Shown: positions 9,170-18,387, counted from the first letter of the stretch. The stretch: DNA of 64,000 bases from Sphaerimonospora sp050942215 (GCF_050942215.1 NZ_CP192056.1:868001-932000), one strand, 5' to 3'. Notes: generated by a model from the letters alone, not told the origin. A program made the numbers and translations.

Positions 9170-10441
9170 CTAACTCTTTTTGATCCACAGGTCTTGACGA
9201 TTTCTCGTCGGCCCCACTGCCATAAGGCCTGTAAGCAAGGTGGGGATCGCCGCCAGTAGGAAGCACAGCGCCAGGGACAGGCTGTCCACCACGAGGCCGA
9301 TGGCGGCTGTCCCCACGGAGTCACCGGTGTTGAAGGCGGTGTTTACCCACGCGCCCGCCTGGGTCCGGTGCTGCGGTTTGGCGAACTCGTCGGCGAGCAG
9401 ATAGGTGGTGGACAGGGTGGGAGCCACAAACAGGCCCGTAATGCCTGCCAGCACGACCAGGATGTACAGATTCGGGGAGACTCCGGCCCCGGCAAGTGCG
9501 AGGCTCAGCGCGATGGCCAGCACCGCGAGTCGCGTTTTCCCGGAAATGCGCCAGGAGATGGCACCATAGGCCAGGCCACCGAGCGCGCTGCCGGCCGAGA
9601 GTGCGGCTTGGGCCCACGCCACCGCGGCAGTCTGATGGTGCCGTTCGGCGAAGACCACCATGAGCAGGCTCAGAGCCCCCAAGCACAGACCTATTGCGAC
9701 TGATGCCGCGACTGGCAGGATCAGCGCACCCATGTCGTGAGTCCACCTCTGTCTGGGCGCGGTTAGCGCCGAGTCTGTGCCGGGCTCTGTTTGCGGAGCG
9801 GCCCCCGTAGCGATGTCTGTCTGCGTCGGCCTGGCGGAGCGTACCGCCGGTGACGACACGAAGGCGAAGACGCCGAGCGTTATCAGGGCTGCGCTCAGAG
9901 CCACTCCCGCCGCGGGGTTGGTCAGGGCGGCCAACAGCCCGGCCAGCAGCGGCCCGGCGATAAAGATCAGTTCCTCGGCGACTGTGTCCAGACTGTAGGC
10001 GCGATGCAGCATCTGCCGGTCGGGCAGCAGATCACTCCACAGCGTCCGCATGACAGGCCCCAGCGGGGGTGCGCAGCCGCCCGCCGCGATGGCCAGAGCT
10101 GCCAGCACTCCCCCGGAAGTCCCCGGTCGCCATGTAAGGACGGTCAGGCAGAGGAGTAGCAGCGCATAGAGGACGGTCATCGGGGGCAGCGTCCGGTGTG
10201 GTCCGTAGCGGTCGATCAGCGCCGCTCGCATCGGTGAGAGTAGAGAGTTGGTGAGCCGTTCCATGGCGATGATGGCGCCCGCGAGGGCGTAGGAGCCGGT
10301 GGCGGTGGCGAGCGCCAAGGTCAAGGACAGGAAGACCGTCCCATAGGACAGCCGGCCCAGGAGCGCGGCACTGAAGGCGCGCCCGGCCGATGGGAAGGAG
10401 AGAACAGCAAGGTACGACAAAGACCGCGAAGGCGAAGACAT
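9170..10441 (-). CDS. MFS transporter with IS-derived C-terminus
   Basis: 423-aa, about 12 membrane helices, with the long central hydrophilic loop (about residues 200-235) typical of the major facilitator superfamily. The motif A-like stretch LIDRYGPHRTLPPM (about residues 75-88) lies after helix 2. Substrate unknown; resemblance is to small-molecule exporters. The ATG has a GAGGAA ribosome site. The last seven residues (DLWIKKS) and the stop codon are encoded by the terminal inverted repeat and adjacent sequence of the IS element, so the native tail has been replaced. All helices appear present, so function may be kept. Confidence 0.8.
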   Translation of the reverse strand: MSSPSRSLSYLAVLSFPSAGRAFSAALLGRLSYGTVFLSLTLALATATGSYALAGAIIAMERLTNSLLSPMRAALIDRYGPHRTLPPMTVLYALLLLCLTVLTWRPGTSGGVLAALAIAAGGCAPPLGPVMRTLWSDLLPDRQMLHRAYSLDTVAEELIFIAGPLLAGLLAALTNPAAGVALSAALITLGVFAFVSSPAVRSARPTQTDIATGAAPQTEPGTDSALTAPRQRWTHDMGALILPVAASVAIGLCLGALSLLMVVFAERHHQTAAVAWAQAALSAGSALGGLAYGAISWRISGKTRLAVLAIALSLALAGAGVSPNLYILVVLAGITGLFVAPTLSTTYLLADEFAKPQHRTQAGAWVNTAFNTGDSVGTAAIGLVVDSLSLALCFLLAAIPTLLTGLMAVGPTRNRQDLWIKKS

Positions 10442-11013
10442 GGGGAATGTTCCTCAGGAAGGACAGCGCATCCGAAGCGCTACACAGTGAAAGGACGCGA
10501 AAGCGCCGCATCGCCATTCGATGCGGCTGATCGGTGTCCTAGGCAAGGGCGAGGAACATGCTCGTCACCCTAACGACGCTCCGCGCGATGGGGCCAGGTT
10601 CCGATCGAGGGGGGAGGAAGCCGAGTCAGCGAAAAGTCAGTGAGACCGCTGGTACGGGGTCGCTGCGGAGGTCATCGAGCGGCACGGCCCGGCGCACGTG
10701 ACAGCACTCTTCGGCGATCGCCGATCAGGGATGGCGCGCTGCACCAGCATTCGCATTGAAGGGGGCCAGTGCCGCCTACTGCTGTGGAAGCCACCGGTAG
10801 GGATGGGGGGAGTCCGACCGATGTGTGCCCGGGGCGACAGCAAGAGGCGCATCGGAGAGCGGTTGTGTCGGTTCGCAGGGTGAGCGAGGGGCGGGGTAGC
10901 GGGACCCGTTAACGGCCGGGTCGTAGGGCGCGAACCCCAGATGATCGGTCGGCTCGGTCTGGAAGGCCGGGCACGCCTCCAGGCTCCCTTAATGTTGTGA
11001 AAAGATCGCGGGC
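10442..11013. other. Gene-poor stretch upstream of the MFS gene
   Basis: Contains the MFS promoter side. A plus-strand frame at 10644-10880 reads RWYGVAAEVIERHGPAHVTA and could be gene debris, but it has no start before its best part and I do not recognise it. Nothing else is supported. Confidence 0.4.
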
Positions 11014-11415
11014 ATGCTGCGACTCACCGATTTCATCATCGACTGCCCGGACACCATGAAGCTGGCGGCCTTCTACTCCGAGGTGACAGGCCGCCCGATC
11101 AAGGAAGGCAGCCACGAGAACTGGGCCGGCATCAAGTTCGGTGAGGTCGAGCTGGCCTTCATCCGAGTGGACGACTACCGCGCTCCGCAGTGGCCAGACA
11201 ACGAGCACCCCAAGCAGTTCCACCTCGACTTCGAAGTGGACGAGATCGAGTCTGAGCAGCGCCGCGTCCTCGACCGCGGTGCGACGCTGCGGCAGGACTT
11301 CATCGGCCCCGACGGCTATGGCTGGCGGGTCTACACCGACCCGATCGGCCACCCCTTCTGCCTATGCCGCAACAAGGGCGTCATCTGGACCGACCAGGGC
11401 CTGATCTGGCCCTAG
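11014..11415 (+). CDS. VOC (glyoxalase/bleomycin-resistance fold) protein
   Basis: 133-aa protein with the two beta-alpha-beta-beta-beta modules of the vicinal oxygen chelate fold: LTDFIIDCPDTMKLAAFYSEVTG (about residues 4-26) and, in the second half, FHLDFEVDEIE...VLDRGATLRQDF. It ends with the usual DPIGHPFCLC strand. Such small actinobacterial members are mostly of unknown substrate. Metal ligand candidates are His in QFHLDFEV and the residues near FCLC. The frame is intact despite lying in a decayed zone, and no strong ribosome site is seen. Confidence 0.82.
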   Translation: MLRLTDFIIDCPDTMKLAAFYSEVTGRPIKEGSHENWAGIKFGEVELAFIRVDDYRAPQWPDNEHPKQFHLDFEVDEIESEQRRVLDRGATLRQDFIGPDGYGWRVYTDPIGHPFCLCRNKGVIWTDQGLIWP

Positions 11416-11894
11416 CCGTGGGGCAGCCTTCGCCCGATGATGAGCAGAGATGCACCCTTCCTCGAAATTGAAGAGATCGGCCGCGCAGTCCTCATCCAGC
11501 CAGACCCGAAGTATCACATAGGGGAGTTCCGAGGGAACGCTCACCGCGATCAAATTGGGGAACGCGGAGACAGCCCCCCACTCGCAAGCCGAAATCCGTC
11601 AGCTTGGCTTGGATCTCCGGTTCGTAGCCCTCGTCATGGAAGACGATTCGCACTGTCGAATGACACGACTCCTGCGCCAACGCTTGTACTGTCACGAGCC
11701 GTCCTCATCGTCCCGCATATACGCACCTGATCGCCCAAGGCCACCCCACGCACGAAAAACGGCGTGTTTGCCAGCCGCACCACATCGGGATCACCGGTGA
11801 CTTCTCCCCATGGCGACTCCGCCCCAGCCGGAGGCCAATCATCCCCGCCGCGATCCGGGCGGAAGACGATCTTTGCGTGACTGTCGAGGGGCAT
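11362..11894 (-). pseudogene. DUF4265 protein, multiply frameshifted
   Basis: Read from an ATG at 11894 (strong GGAGG, 7 bases away), the frame gives the DUF4265 N-terminal half: KIVFRPDRGGDDWPPA... and RLANTPFFVRGVALGDQVRI. The C-terminal half continues in other frames: LVTVQALAQESCHSTVRIVF, then after another shift AFPNLIAVSVPSELPYVILR and a DLFNFEEG end. Restoring one reading frame needs about two single-base gains near 11700-11720 and one loss in the run of six C at 11574-11579. The last frame closes at 11362, inside the VOC gene; the true end is unclear. Confidence 0.7.
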
Positions 11895-12437
11895 CACAGT
11901 TCCTCCGCCGTCGCACGGTGGGCGACCGCCCGTGGACTGCCCGGCCGCCCTGCGGACTTTCCGCCCGCGCGGCGGCGGGTGATCCGCGTCGCGGTGGCGG
12001 CCGTGGCCGTACTGCCGATCATCACAATGATCTACCTGGAGCAGACCCCGCACCTCACCTACACCGGCTGGTCGATGGGCTGCTTCGACCGGCCCAGCTT
12101 CGGCGACCTGAAACCTGCGGAACGTGGCGGCGTGTTCCTGTGCCTGGCGCGTAGTACAGACGGCGGAGTAGAAGGCCTTCCGCGCCCCGCCGCCACTGCG
12201 GGCGGCCGGGTGGGATCAGGTCGACGAGGTGCCGATCGTCAGCCGCAGCGGCAAGCTCACCGTGCCGGCGATGGAAGGCGGAGAAGTGGGCGCGGGTGCC
12301 CCGGTGCCGAACCTGGCGATCGAGGGGAAGGGCACTACCGGCTTCGTGTCTACGTGCGGGTCGGTGATGCGGGGGAGGTGCACCTGGTCGTCGTGTTCCC
12401 GGGTGCGTCGAGGAAGAGGCTTGAGCTGAAGCCGTGA
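11877..12437 (+). pseudogene. Remnant of a membrane-anchored hypothetical protein, frameshifted
   Basis: The plus frame starts with a membrane segment (RVAVAAVAVLPIITMIYL) and TYTGWSMGCFDRPSFGDLKP. The centre then reads as a sensible protein only in another frame (VPIVSRSGKLTVPAMEGGEV, about 12228-12340), and the end returns to the first frame (YRLRVYVRVGDAGEVHLVVV). That final piece resembles the YRLRVYVRGRD ending of actinobacterial proteins of unknown function. Two compensating shifts within a 560-bp gene suggest decay. It overlaps the start of the DUF4265 remnant. I cannot exclude that the uninterrupted frame is still translated. Confidence 0.5.
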
Positions 12438-12623
12438 GCGGTGGCGGGACGCACACGTCGATGCCTGCCAGTTACCATGAGGGGTCGGCGTACTACCGAT
12501 CTATTCAGCGACCGCACTTTATGGGTGATTTCGTGTCGATGTGTGCGGATTTGCTGCAAGGGTACAGATAACTGCCAGGCGTTTCGCGACCGCCGGTGCG
12601 CCTCCGCGGAAGGGTGAGAAGAC

Positions 12624-13793
12624 TTGACGACCATCGACCAGCTCGACGACAAGGAGCTGCTGGAGCTGTCCCGTCGTACCGACTCGCTCGGTGTGCTGTC
12701 ACTGTACGTGAACGCCGACCCGACCGGGGGCCCCGAGGCGGCGGCGATCGACATCCACAACCGGTACAGGGAACTGCAGCGCCGGGTCAGGGAGGACGGC
12801 TTTTCCGAACGGAGCCGCGAGGTGGGTGCCGCGCTGGAGCGGCTCAAGCCTGAGCTGGAGCTTCTCACGCACCCGGCCGAGTCTGGCCGTGGACGTATCG
12901 CGTTCGCCGCACTGTCCGGCGACTGGATCCTTCGCCTGGACAGCCAGATGCCGGTGCCCAATCGCGTCGTGCTCGATGACGGTCCCTTCGTCCACCCGTT
13001 GCTGGAACTGCTCGACGAAGGCCGGCCGGCCGGCGTGATCCTGGTCTCGGGTCAGGACGCACGGCTGCTGGAGTGGCGGCTCGGCAAGCTCCAACTCGTG
13101 AGCCTGCTGGAGCAGGAGGAGGTTGAGGCGTCCCATGAGAGGGCGGGCCAGATCGGAGGCGGCCCCACCGGCCAGTTCCACACCCCGATGCTCGAGCAGC
13201 GGCAGGCCCGTCAGCAGGAGCGCGTGCGGCGGTTCCTGGACGGGGTGGTGGAGACCGCCGCGGGGATGATGGACGAACGACGGTGGGAGCGGATTCTGGT
13301 CAGCGGTGGAGATCGCTGGACGCAGCCGGTCGCCGCGAAGCTCCCCGAAGCGCTTCAGGACCGGGTGATTCAGGACCTTCGGGTGCTCACGGGCCTGGAT
13401 GACGAAGGGCTGCGTAGCGCCGTCACCGAGCGGCTGCACGAGGACCACGCCCTGCGGGAGCGGCGGTTGGTCGAGCAGGTCCGGGAGGCCGCCCTCGGCG
13501 GGACAGGCGCCCTGGGCCTGTCGGAGGTGGCCGCGGCGCTGAACGAGGGTCGGGTCGCCCATCTGGTGTACGACCCGGAGGTTCGCTATACGGGATCGGT
13601 CGGGGCCGACGGCGCGTTGTACGCGGGCGCCGAGGTCGGCACCGACGGTAGACCCGGCACACCCGAACCCCGCTTGACCGAGCGGCTCGTCGAGCGTGCG
13701 TTCTCCACCGGAGCGCGGGTCAGCCCGATCGAGGGCGCCGCCACCGGTGCGCTCAGCGAGGCGGTCGGCATCGGCGCGCTCCTGCGCTGGTGA
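12624..13793 (+). CDS. Bacterial eRF1-type (baeRF/VLRF1-like) protein
   Basis: 389-aa protein resembling archaeal/eukaryotic release-factor-1-type folds found in bacteria (Vms1-like/VLRF1 and baeRF families), proposed to act in ribosome rescue. N-terminal beta-rich part with LGVLSLYVNADP (residues 22-33). The middle domain carries RLLEWRLGKLQLVSLLEQEE, then a loop with AGQ at residues 174-176, comparable in place to the peptidyl-tRNA-hydrolysing GGQ/GSQ loop of these proteins. C-terminal L7Ae-like domain. TTG start with GGGTGAGAAG in front. The exact subfamily is inferred. It marks the return to healthy sequence after the decayed zone. Confidence 0.7.
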   Translation: MTTIDQLDDKELLELSRRTDSLGVLSLYVNADPTGGPEAAAIDIHNRYRELQRRVREDGFSERSREVGAALERLKPELELLTHPAESGRGRIAFAALSGDWILRLDSQMPVPNRVVLDDGPFVHPLLELLDEGRPAGVILVSGQDARLLEWRLGKLQLVSLLEQEEVEASHERAGQIGGGPTGQFHTPMLEQRQARQQERVRRFLDGVVETAAGMMDERRWERILVSGGDRWTQPVAAKLPEALQDRVIQDLRVLTGLDDEGLRSAVTERLHEDHALRERRLVEQVREAALGGTGALGLSEVAAALNEGRVAHLVYDPEVRYTGSVGADGALYAGAEVGTDGRPGTPEPRLTERLVERAFSTGARVSPIEGAATGALSEAVGIGALLRW

Positions 13794-13895
13794 GGTGCGG
13801 GTCGCAGCCCTTCAAGGGGTGGTGCGGCGCCGGCGTCTCGCGGTGGTCGCTGTATCCCCGCGTGCCCTTGGAGCCGGGGACCTATCCTCTTGATC

Positions 13896-14387
13896 ATGCG
13901 ACGAAGCGTGGTGACGGTCGCGGTCGTGCTGGTGGTGGCGGGCTGTACGGCCGAGCCGGAGCGGCCCAAGCCACCTCCTGTGGCCGCGTTCACCCAGGAG
14001 GTGGCGGAGGCGGTCCTCGCCGAGGTCGTGGCCGGAGTCGGCAAGAGCGGTATCACCGATTTCTGCGCCGAGTTCGCGCGCAGTAAGGAGACATGCGCGA
14101 CTCTCCTGAAGGATGCATCGAGGGAGTGTCTACTACCCGGAGACCGGCCCACCGTGAAGCGAGCGGTCCACGAGTCGGCCACGCGCGGGTACGAAGAGAC
14201 CTGGAAGTTGGTGGTTCAGGGCAGTACGCTCGATGGCCAGCGGTACGTTTCGGATTTCCCGGTCGTCCTGTCGGAGGGTGAGCCGAAGGCGGCGTTCGGC
14301 GTCTACTGGACGGGTCTGGGTTCTGGCAGGAACATGAACGACCCTCCGAACTACACGATCCGCCCGAAGAACGCTTGTCCCAGGTGA
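13896..14387 (+). CDS. Putative lipoprotein
   Basis: 163-aa exported protein. The signal peptide MRRSVVTVAVVLVVAGC ends in a good lipobox (VVAGC), so Cys17 is the likely lipidated residue. The mature part has three Cys (in ITDFCAEF, KETCATLL and RECLLPGD) and one at the C-terminus (NACPR), which could form disulfides outside the cell. No family recognised; the pattern resembles actinobacterial secreted proteins of unknown function. Start chosen at ATG 13896; an in-frame TTG two codons earlier is less likely. Confidence 0.7.
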   Translation: MRRSVVTVAVVLVVAGCTAEPERPKPPPVAAFTQEVAEAVLAEVVAGVGKSGITDFCAEFARSKETCATLLKDASRECLLPGDRPTVKRAVHESATRGYEETWKLVVQGSTLDGQRYVSDFPVVLSEGEPKAAFGVYWTGLGSGRNMNDPPNYTIRPKNACPR

Positions 14388-14821
14388 CCCATCGCCTCAC
14401 TGCGATCGTGGGCGGAGACGTACTCGCGGGGCGCCGGGACAGGCGGTACGTCGTAGTCGAGGGACCTATGATCGGGTGACGACCGCGAGCACGCCGTGGT
14501 ACCGATCGACGCCTCGCCGGGGACGCCTTCCAGAGCCGCACCGACGGCCGTGACGAAGCCGCACTTTTCGCGCTTCGTCGCCATCTCACGACGTCGGGGG
14601 ACCTCGCTCTGGTCCGACGCCGAAGGCTGCCGTGACCGACGTGCCCCGGTGGACGGGCGGGAGGCGAATCGCTGGACAGAGCATTGACCGGACAAGGTTG
14701 TGCGTCCCCTGGACTGCCATAACGTCGGAGAAGGCGCCGTCGGTCCAAGGATCTGTCCACCACTCGTCATGATCGGGCGTAGCCGTACGTGATGAGCGGT
14801 GGCAGGGAACAGGGGACTCCT
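14388..14821. other. Intergenic stretch without a recognised gene
   Basis: 434 bases between the lipoprotein and DoxX genes. Frames present are short and composition-driven. It must hold the doxX promoter; I see no clear -35/-10 pair, operator or hairpin. Confidence 0.4.
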
Positions 14822-15253
14822 GTGATTGAGAAGGCACGGCCGATCGCCCTGCTGCTCGCCCGTCTCGCTCTCGGCTTCATCTTCTTCGCGCACGGATGGG
14901 AGAAATTCGCATCCGGCATCGACGTCACGGCCGCGTACCTCCGGTCGGAAGGCGTTCCGCTTCCGTGGGTCTCCGCCCTGGGGACCGCCGTCCTCGAGCT
15001 GGTCGGCGGCGTGGCCCTGGTGCTCGGACTGCTGCTGCCGGTGTTCGGCACGTTGTTCACGCTCGACATGCTGGGCGCGCTCGTCTTCGTGCATGCGAAC
15101 AAGGGCATCTTCGTGAGCACCGACGGCTTCGAGCTGGTCCTCGGTCTCGCCGCCGCCAGCCTGGCCATCGCCTTCACCGGCGGGGGCGCCCTGGCCGCCG
15201 ACAACCTGTGGCGAGGCCGCCGGAACAGAGCCGCCGAGCACCCCGTGCGTTGA
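14822..15253 (+). CDS. DoxX family membrane protein
   Basis: 143-aa membrane protein with four helices. It has the DoxX signature LLLARLALGFIFFAHGWEKF early on and a conserved VLELVGGVALVLGLLLP helix. DoxX proteins sit in the cytoplasmic membrane; mycobacterial DoxX joins a redox complex with SodA and SseA. I chose GTG 14822 because AGGGGA lies six bases upstream; an in-frame GTG at 14789 would add 11 residues. The next gene, 106 bases on, is an FAD oxidoreductase, so a redox link is possible but unproven. Confidence 0.85.
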   Translation: MIEKARPIALLLARLALGFIFFAHGWEKFASGIDVTAAYLRSEGVPLPWVSALGTAVLELVGGVALVLGLLLPVFGTLFTLDMLGALVFVHANKGIFVSTDGFELVLGLAAASLAIAFTGGGALAADNLWRGRRNRAAEHPVR

Positions 15254-15359
15254 ATTACTCCGGTCCGGCTTGCCCGCAAGGATGACGGGACACTGATTTA
15301 ATCAAATCGTCTTTGCATCAAATCGTCCCATCACTCAGCGGCAGCAGGGAGCACGCGAG

Positions 15360-16610
15360 ATGGCACAGCCCACATTCGTGATCGTCGGAGCGAGCCTGGC
15401 CGGTGCGAAGGCGGCCGAGGCGCTGCGCGAGCAGGGGTTCGACGGCCGAATCGTGCTGATCGGGGACGAGCGGGAACGGCCGTACGAGCGTCCGCCGTTG
15501 TCCAAGGGATATCTGCAGGGCAAGCAGGACCGAGAGAAGATCTTCGTACACCCGCCGGAGTGGTACGCCGAGCAGCACGTCGATCTGCGCCTGGGCGGCA
15601 CGGTCGGCGCAATCGACCGGGATCGGCGCGTGATCACCGTCTCCACCGGCGACCAGGCCGGTCTCGAAGAGATCGGCTACGACAAGCTGCTGCTCACCAC
15701 CGGAGCCTCCCCGCGCCGTCTGCCCGTTCCCGGCGCCGATCTCGAGGGCGTCTTCTACCTCCGCGATGTCGGCGACTGTGAACGCATCCGGCAGGTCTTC
15801 CAGACCGCCTCCCGCGTCGTCTTCGTCGGAGGAGGCTGGATCGGTCTGGAGACGGCCGCCGCCGCCAGGCAGGCCGGCGTCGCCGCGACCGTCGTTGAGG
15901 CGGACGAGCTGCCGCTGCTGCGTGTCCTGGGACCGCGGATCGCATCGGTCTTCGCCGACCTCCACCGTGAGCACGGCGTGGATTTGCGGCTCAGCTCACA
16001 GGTCACCGAGATCGTCGGCGATCGCGGCCGTGCCACCGGAGTGCGGCTCGCGGACGGCACCCGGATCGACGGCGACGCGGTCGTGGTCGGCATCGGCATC
16101 ACGCCGAACACCCGGCTCGCCGCCGAGGCCGGCCTGGAGGTCGAGAACGGCATCGTGGTCGACGCCTCCCTGCGGACCGGTGACCCGGACATCTACGCGG
16201 CCGGAGACGTGGCCAGCGCCTACCACCCCGTGCTCGGCAAGCACATCCGGGTGGAGCACTGGGCGAACGCCCTGAACCAGCCCCAGGCGGCCGCGCGGTC
16301 GATGCTGGGCGAGTCCGTGGCGTACGACCGCATTCCGTACTTCTTCACTGATCAGTACGACCTGGGTATGGAGTACGCGGGCTACGCCGAGCCCGGTCAG
16401 TACGACGACGTGGTCGTACGCGGCGACCTCGCCGGGCGGGAGTTCATCGCGTTCTGGCTGGCGGACGGCCGGGTGCTGGCCGGGATGAACGCGAACATCT
16501 GGGACGTCATAGGGCAGATTCAGGACCTGATCCGGTCAGGTGCCCGGGTCGACCGGGACAGGCTCGCGGATCCCGACGTGCCGCTGGACCGGTTGACGAC
16601 CGGCGCGTGA
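15360..16610 (+). CDS. FAD-dependent NAD(P)H oxidoreductase (ferredoxin reductase type)
   Basis: 416-aa flavoprotein of the rhodocoxin/putidaredoxin reductase and AIF-like family. N-terminal FAD dinucleotide fold VIVGASLAGAKAAEAL (about residues 7-22) and the family mark ERPYERPPLSKGYL. The NAD(P) Rossmann motif is VVFVGGGWIGLETA, and the second FAD motif is IYAAGDVAS. The C-terminal reductase domain carries FFTDQYDLGMEYAGY. Such enzymes pass electrons from NAD(P)H to ferredoxins feeding P450s or Rieske oxygenases; no partner ferredoxin is adjacent. Confidence 0.92.
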   Translation: MAQPTFVIVGASLAGAKAAEALREQGFDGRIVLIGDERERPYERPPLSKGYLQGKQDREKIFVHPPEWYAEQHVDLRLGGTVGAIDRDRRVITVSTGDQAGLEEIGYDKLLLTTGASPRRLPVPGADLEGVFYLRDVGDCERIRQVFQTASRVVFVGGGWIGLETAAAARQAGVAATVVEADELPLLRVLGPRIASVFADLHREHGVDLRLSSQVTEIVGDRGRATGVRLADGTRIDGDAVVVGIGITPNTRLAAEAGLEVENGIVVDASLRTGDPDIYAAGDVASAYHPVLGKHIRVEHWANALNQPQAAARSMLGESVAYDRIPYFFTDQYDLGMEYAGYAEPGQYDDVVVRGDLAGREFIAFWLADGRVLAGMNANIWDVIGQIQDLIRSGARVDRDRLADPDVPLDRLTTGA

Positions 16611-16696
16611 CGCCTGGCAGCGGTCCTGGCCGGATTCTCGAAAATCTCGGGAGAGGGGCCGCCGGGGTGGGCGAGCCACGACCGGCTCGGCCGGCG

Positions 16697-18283
16697 TCAT
16701 GCCATCGAGTGGGCGGGGCCGAACGACTCCGCCAGGGCCGTACGGAGCCCGTCGCGTTCCCGTTCGTCGGGGTACGGCGAGGCCGAGGCCCACGCCACAT
16801 GGCAGTCCGGACGGAGAAGCAGGGCGGATGGGGAGTCCGACGGCGCCGTGGTGGGCCGGGGGCGTGCCGCGATGACGTCCACGCGGTCGTGCCAACCGGA
16901 CGCCGCCTCGGTGAGCGATCCGCCGGTGGTCATGTCCAGGAGCAGCGGCCGGGCGGTCCTGGTCAGCTCGGCGAGCCGTACCATGCCCTTCCCCGTCTCC
17001 AGGAGCAGGTCGGGGGCCCATCGGCCGACCAGTGGGTGGGCGTCGGCAGAGCCCGGGGCGTACCTGATGTCCGCACCCGACATCATTTCGGCGATGTGCC
17101 GTACGTTCCGGCGGTCGCGCAGCAACTCGGTGAACAGTTCGCGCAGCGCGGTGACCTCGCTGCCGGGGGCGATCAGAGCCGACTGCGCCTGTGTGTGCAT
17201 GACCACCCGTTCGGCGGCCGGCCGCCGCTCGGTTTCGTAGCTGTCCAGCAGCCCGGCGGGGGCCCAGCCGTGGAGCTCGGCGGCGAGCTTCCATCCCAGG
17301 TTGATCGCGTCCTGCAGGCCCAGATTGAGCCCTGGGCCGCCGAGCGCGCTGTGCACGTGCGCGGCGTCGCCGACCAGCAGCACGCGACGGTCACGGAACC
17401 GGTCGGCCAGCCGCGTGTTGCCGCCGACCACGCGGCGCAGCAGGTGAGGTCCCGGGCCTTCGGGCGGGCCGAGCGGTACGTCGACCCCGAGCACCCGGCG
17501 GATGCTCTCGCGCATCTCGTCCAGCGTCAGCTTCGGGGTGGACCCGTCGCCGGTCCGGCCCGGCTCCCACTCCAGCGTCATGACCAGGGGCGGACGGGGT
17601 GGAAACGATGCGAACGCGAATAATCCGCCGCGTTCTGTGCGGTGGTGCATGTTCGGCGGGATGAGTCCGTAGCCGGGGACGTTCAGCCCGCCGGTCGCCG
17701 GGTCGACCAACTCGGACGGCACGCTGACATTGGCGGCACGGGAGATCGTCTCGTCCCTGGTCACGCCGGGGAAGCCGATGCCGGACAGCTTGCGTGTCAC
17801 GCTGTGCCCGCCGTCGGCGCCCACGAGATAGCGAGCGCGTAGGCGGTAGGCACCCCCGGGTCCGGACACGTCCACGGCGACCGTGTCCTCGTTCTGATGG
17901 AGTCCGGTCAGCTCGTGGCCCCGGCGGATCTCCACGCCGAGCTCGACGGCGCGCTCCTCCAGGACCTGCTCGATGCGGAGCTGCGGCACCGGCAGCAGGT
18001 GCACCGGGTTGTCGGCGCCGAGCGGGCCCAGGTTCAGGGGGAGCGCGCCGAACATGTACCCCGGCGTCGGCCGGGGCGGCTCGCCGCCGCCGCCGAGGCG
18101 CCCGTACAGGCCGCGGCGGTCGAGCATCCGCACGACCTGGCCCACCAGGCCGTTGGCCCGGTTCTCTGTGGTGCGTTCCGGCAGGCGCTCAAGCACGATC
18201 GGCCGTACGCCGGCCAGGGCCAGCTCGCAGGCGAGCATCAGCCCGTTCGGGCCTGCTCCGGCGATCGCGACGTCGATGGACAT
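16697..18283 (-). CDS. FAD-dependent aromatic monooxygenase (PheA/TfdB/rifampicin monooxygenase type)
   Basis: 528-aa group A flavin monooxygenase. N-terminal GAGPNGLMLACELALAGV (GxGxxG), the ENRANGLVGQVVRMLDRRG helix and the YLVGADGGHS (DG) motif. The GD motif is VLLVGDAAHVHSALGGPGLN. Hydroxylates aromatic or polyketide-type substrates with NAD(P)H and O2; related enzymes inactivate rifamycins and tetracyclines. Start at ATG 18283, with GGAGGA just upstream. Upstream sequence adds a longer frame but without initiation signals. A tetR gene lies 146 bases upstream on the same strand and probably controls it. Confidence 0.9.
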   Translation of the reverse strand: MSIDVAIAGAGPNGLMLACELALAGVRPIVLERLPERTTENRANGLVGQVVRMLDRRGLYGRLGGGGEPPRPTPGYMFGALPLNLGPLGADNPVHLLPVPQLRIEQVLEERAVELGVEIRRGHELTGLHQNEDTVAVDVSGPGGAYRLRARYLVGADGGHSVTRKLSGIGFPGVTRDETISRAANVSVPSELVDPATGGLNVPGYGLIPPNMHHRTERGGLFAFASFPPRPPLVMTLEWEPGRTGDGSTPKLTLDEMRESIRRVLGVDVPLGPPEGPGPHLLRRVVGGNTRLADRFRDRRVLLVGDAAHVHSALGGPGLNLGLQDAINLGWKLAAELHGWAPAGLLDSYETERRPAAERVVMHTQAQSALIAPGSEVTALRELFTELLRDRRNVRHIAEMMSGADIRYAPGSADAHPLVGRWAPDLLLETGKGMVRLAELTRTARPLLLDMTTGGSLTEAASGWHDRVDVIAARPRPTTAPSDSPSALLLRPDCHVAWASASPYPDERERDGLRTALAESFGPAHSMA

Positions 18284-18387
18284 GACGGTCCTCCTCTGGG
18301 ACGTGTTCGAAGGCATGGCGAACCGACCCGGCGGCGCGCGGACTCGCGCGCGGGCGATCGGTCGCGGCGGACGACGCAGGCTTGGGT

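Larger units (their letters stand above)
7320..9194 (+). mobile_element. IS256-family insertion sequence, inactive
   Basis: Element of about 1,875 bp bounded by 13-bp exact terminal inverted repeats AGACCTGTGGATC (7320-7332) and GATCCACAGGTCT (9182-9194). It contains a frameshifted IS256-type transposase and a downstream passenger gene that overlaps the transposase stop. The eight bases beyond each end (AATGCTTG and TGACGATT) do not match, so no target duplication remains. The right end lies inside the 3' end of an MFS gene. The element is dead by two independent lesions (see transposase). Confidence 0.8.

Noticed and set aside
7320..9194. 8-bp target site duplication around the IS
   Set aside because: Flanks AATGCTTG and TGACGATT do not match, so none is claimed.
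6751..12623. Duplicated tRNA-Thr 3' end (att site)
   Set aside because: I looked for GGTTCGATTCCCC or CCCCAAGGCGG to the right of the tRNA and saw no second copy.
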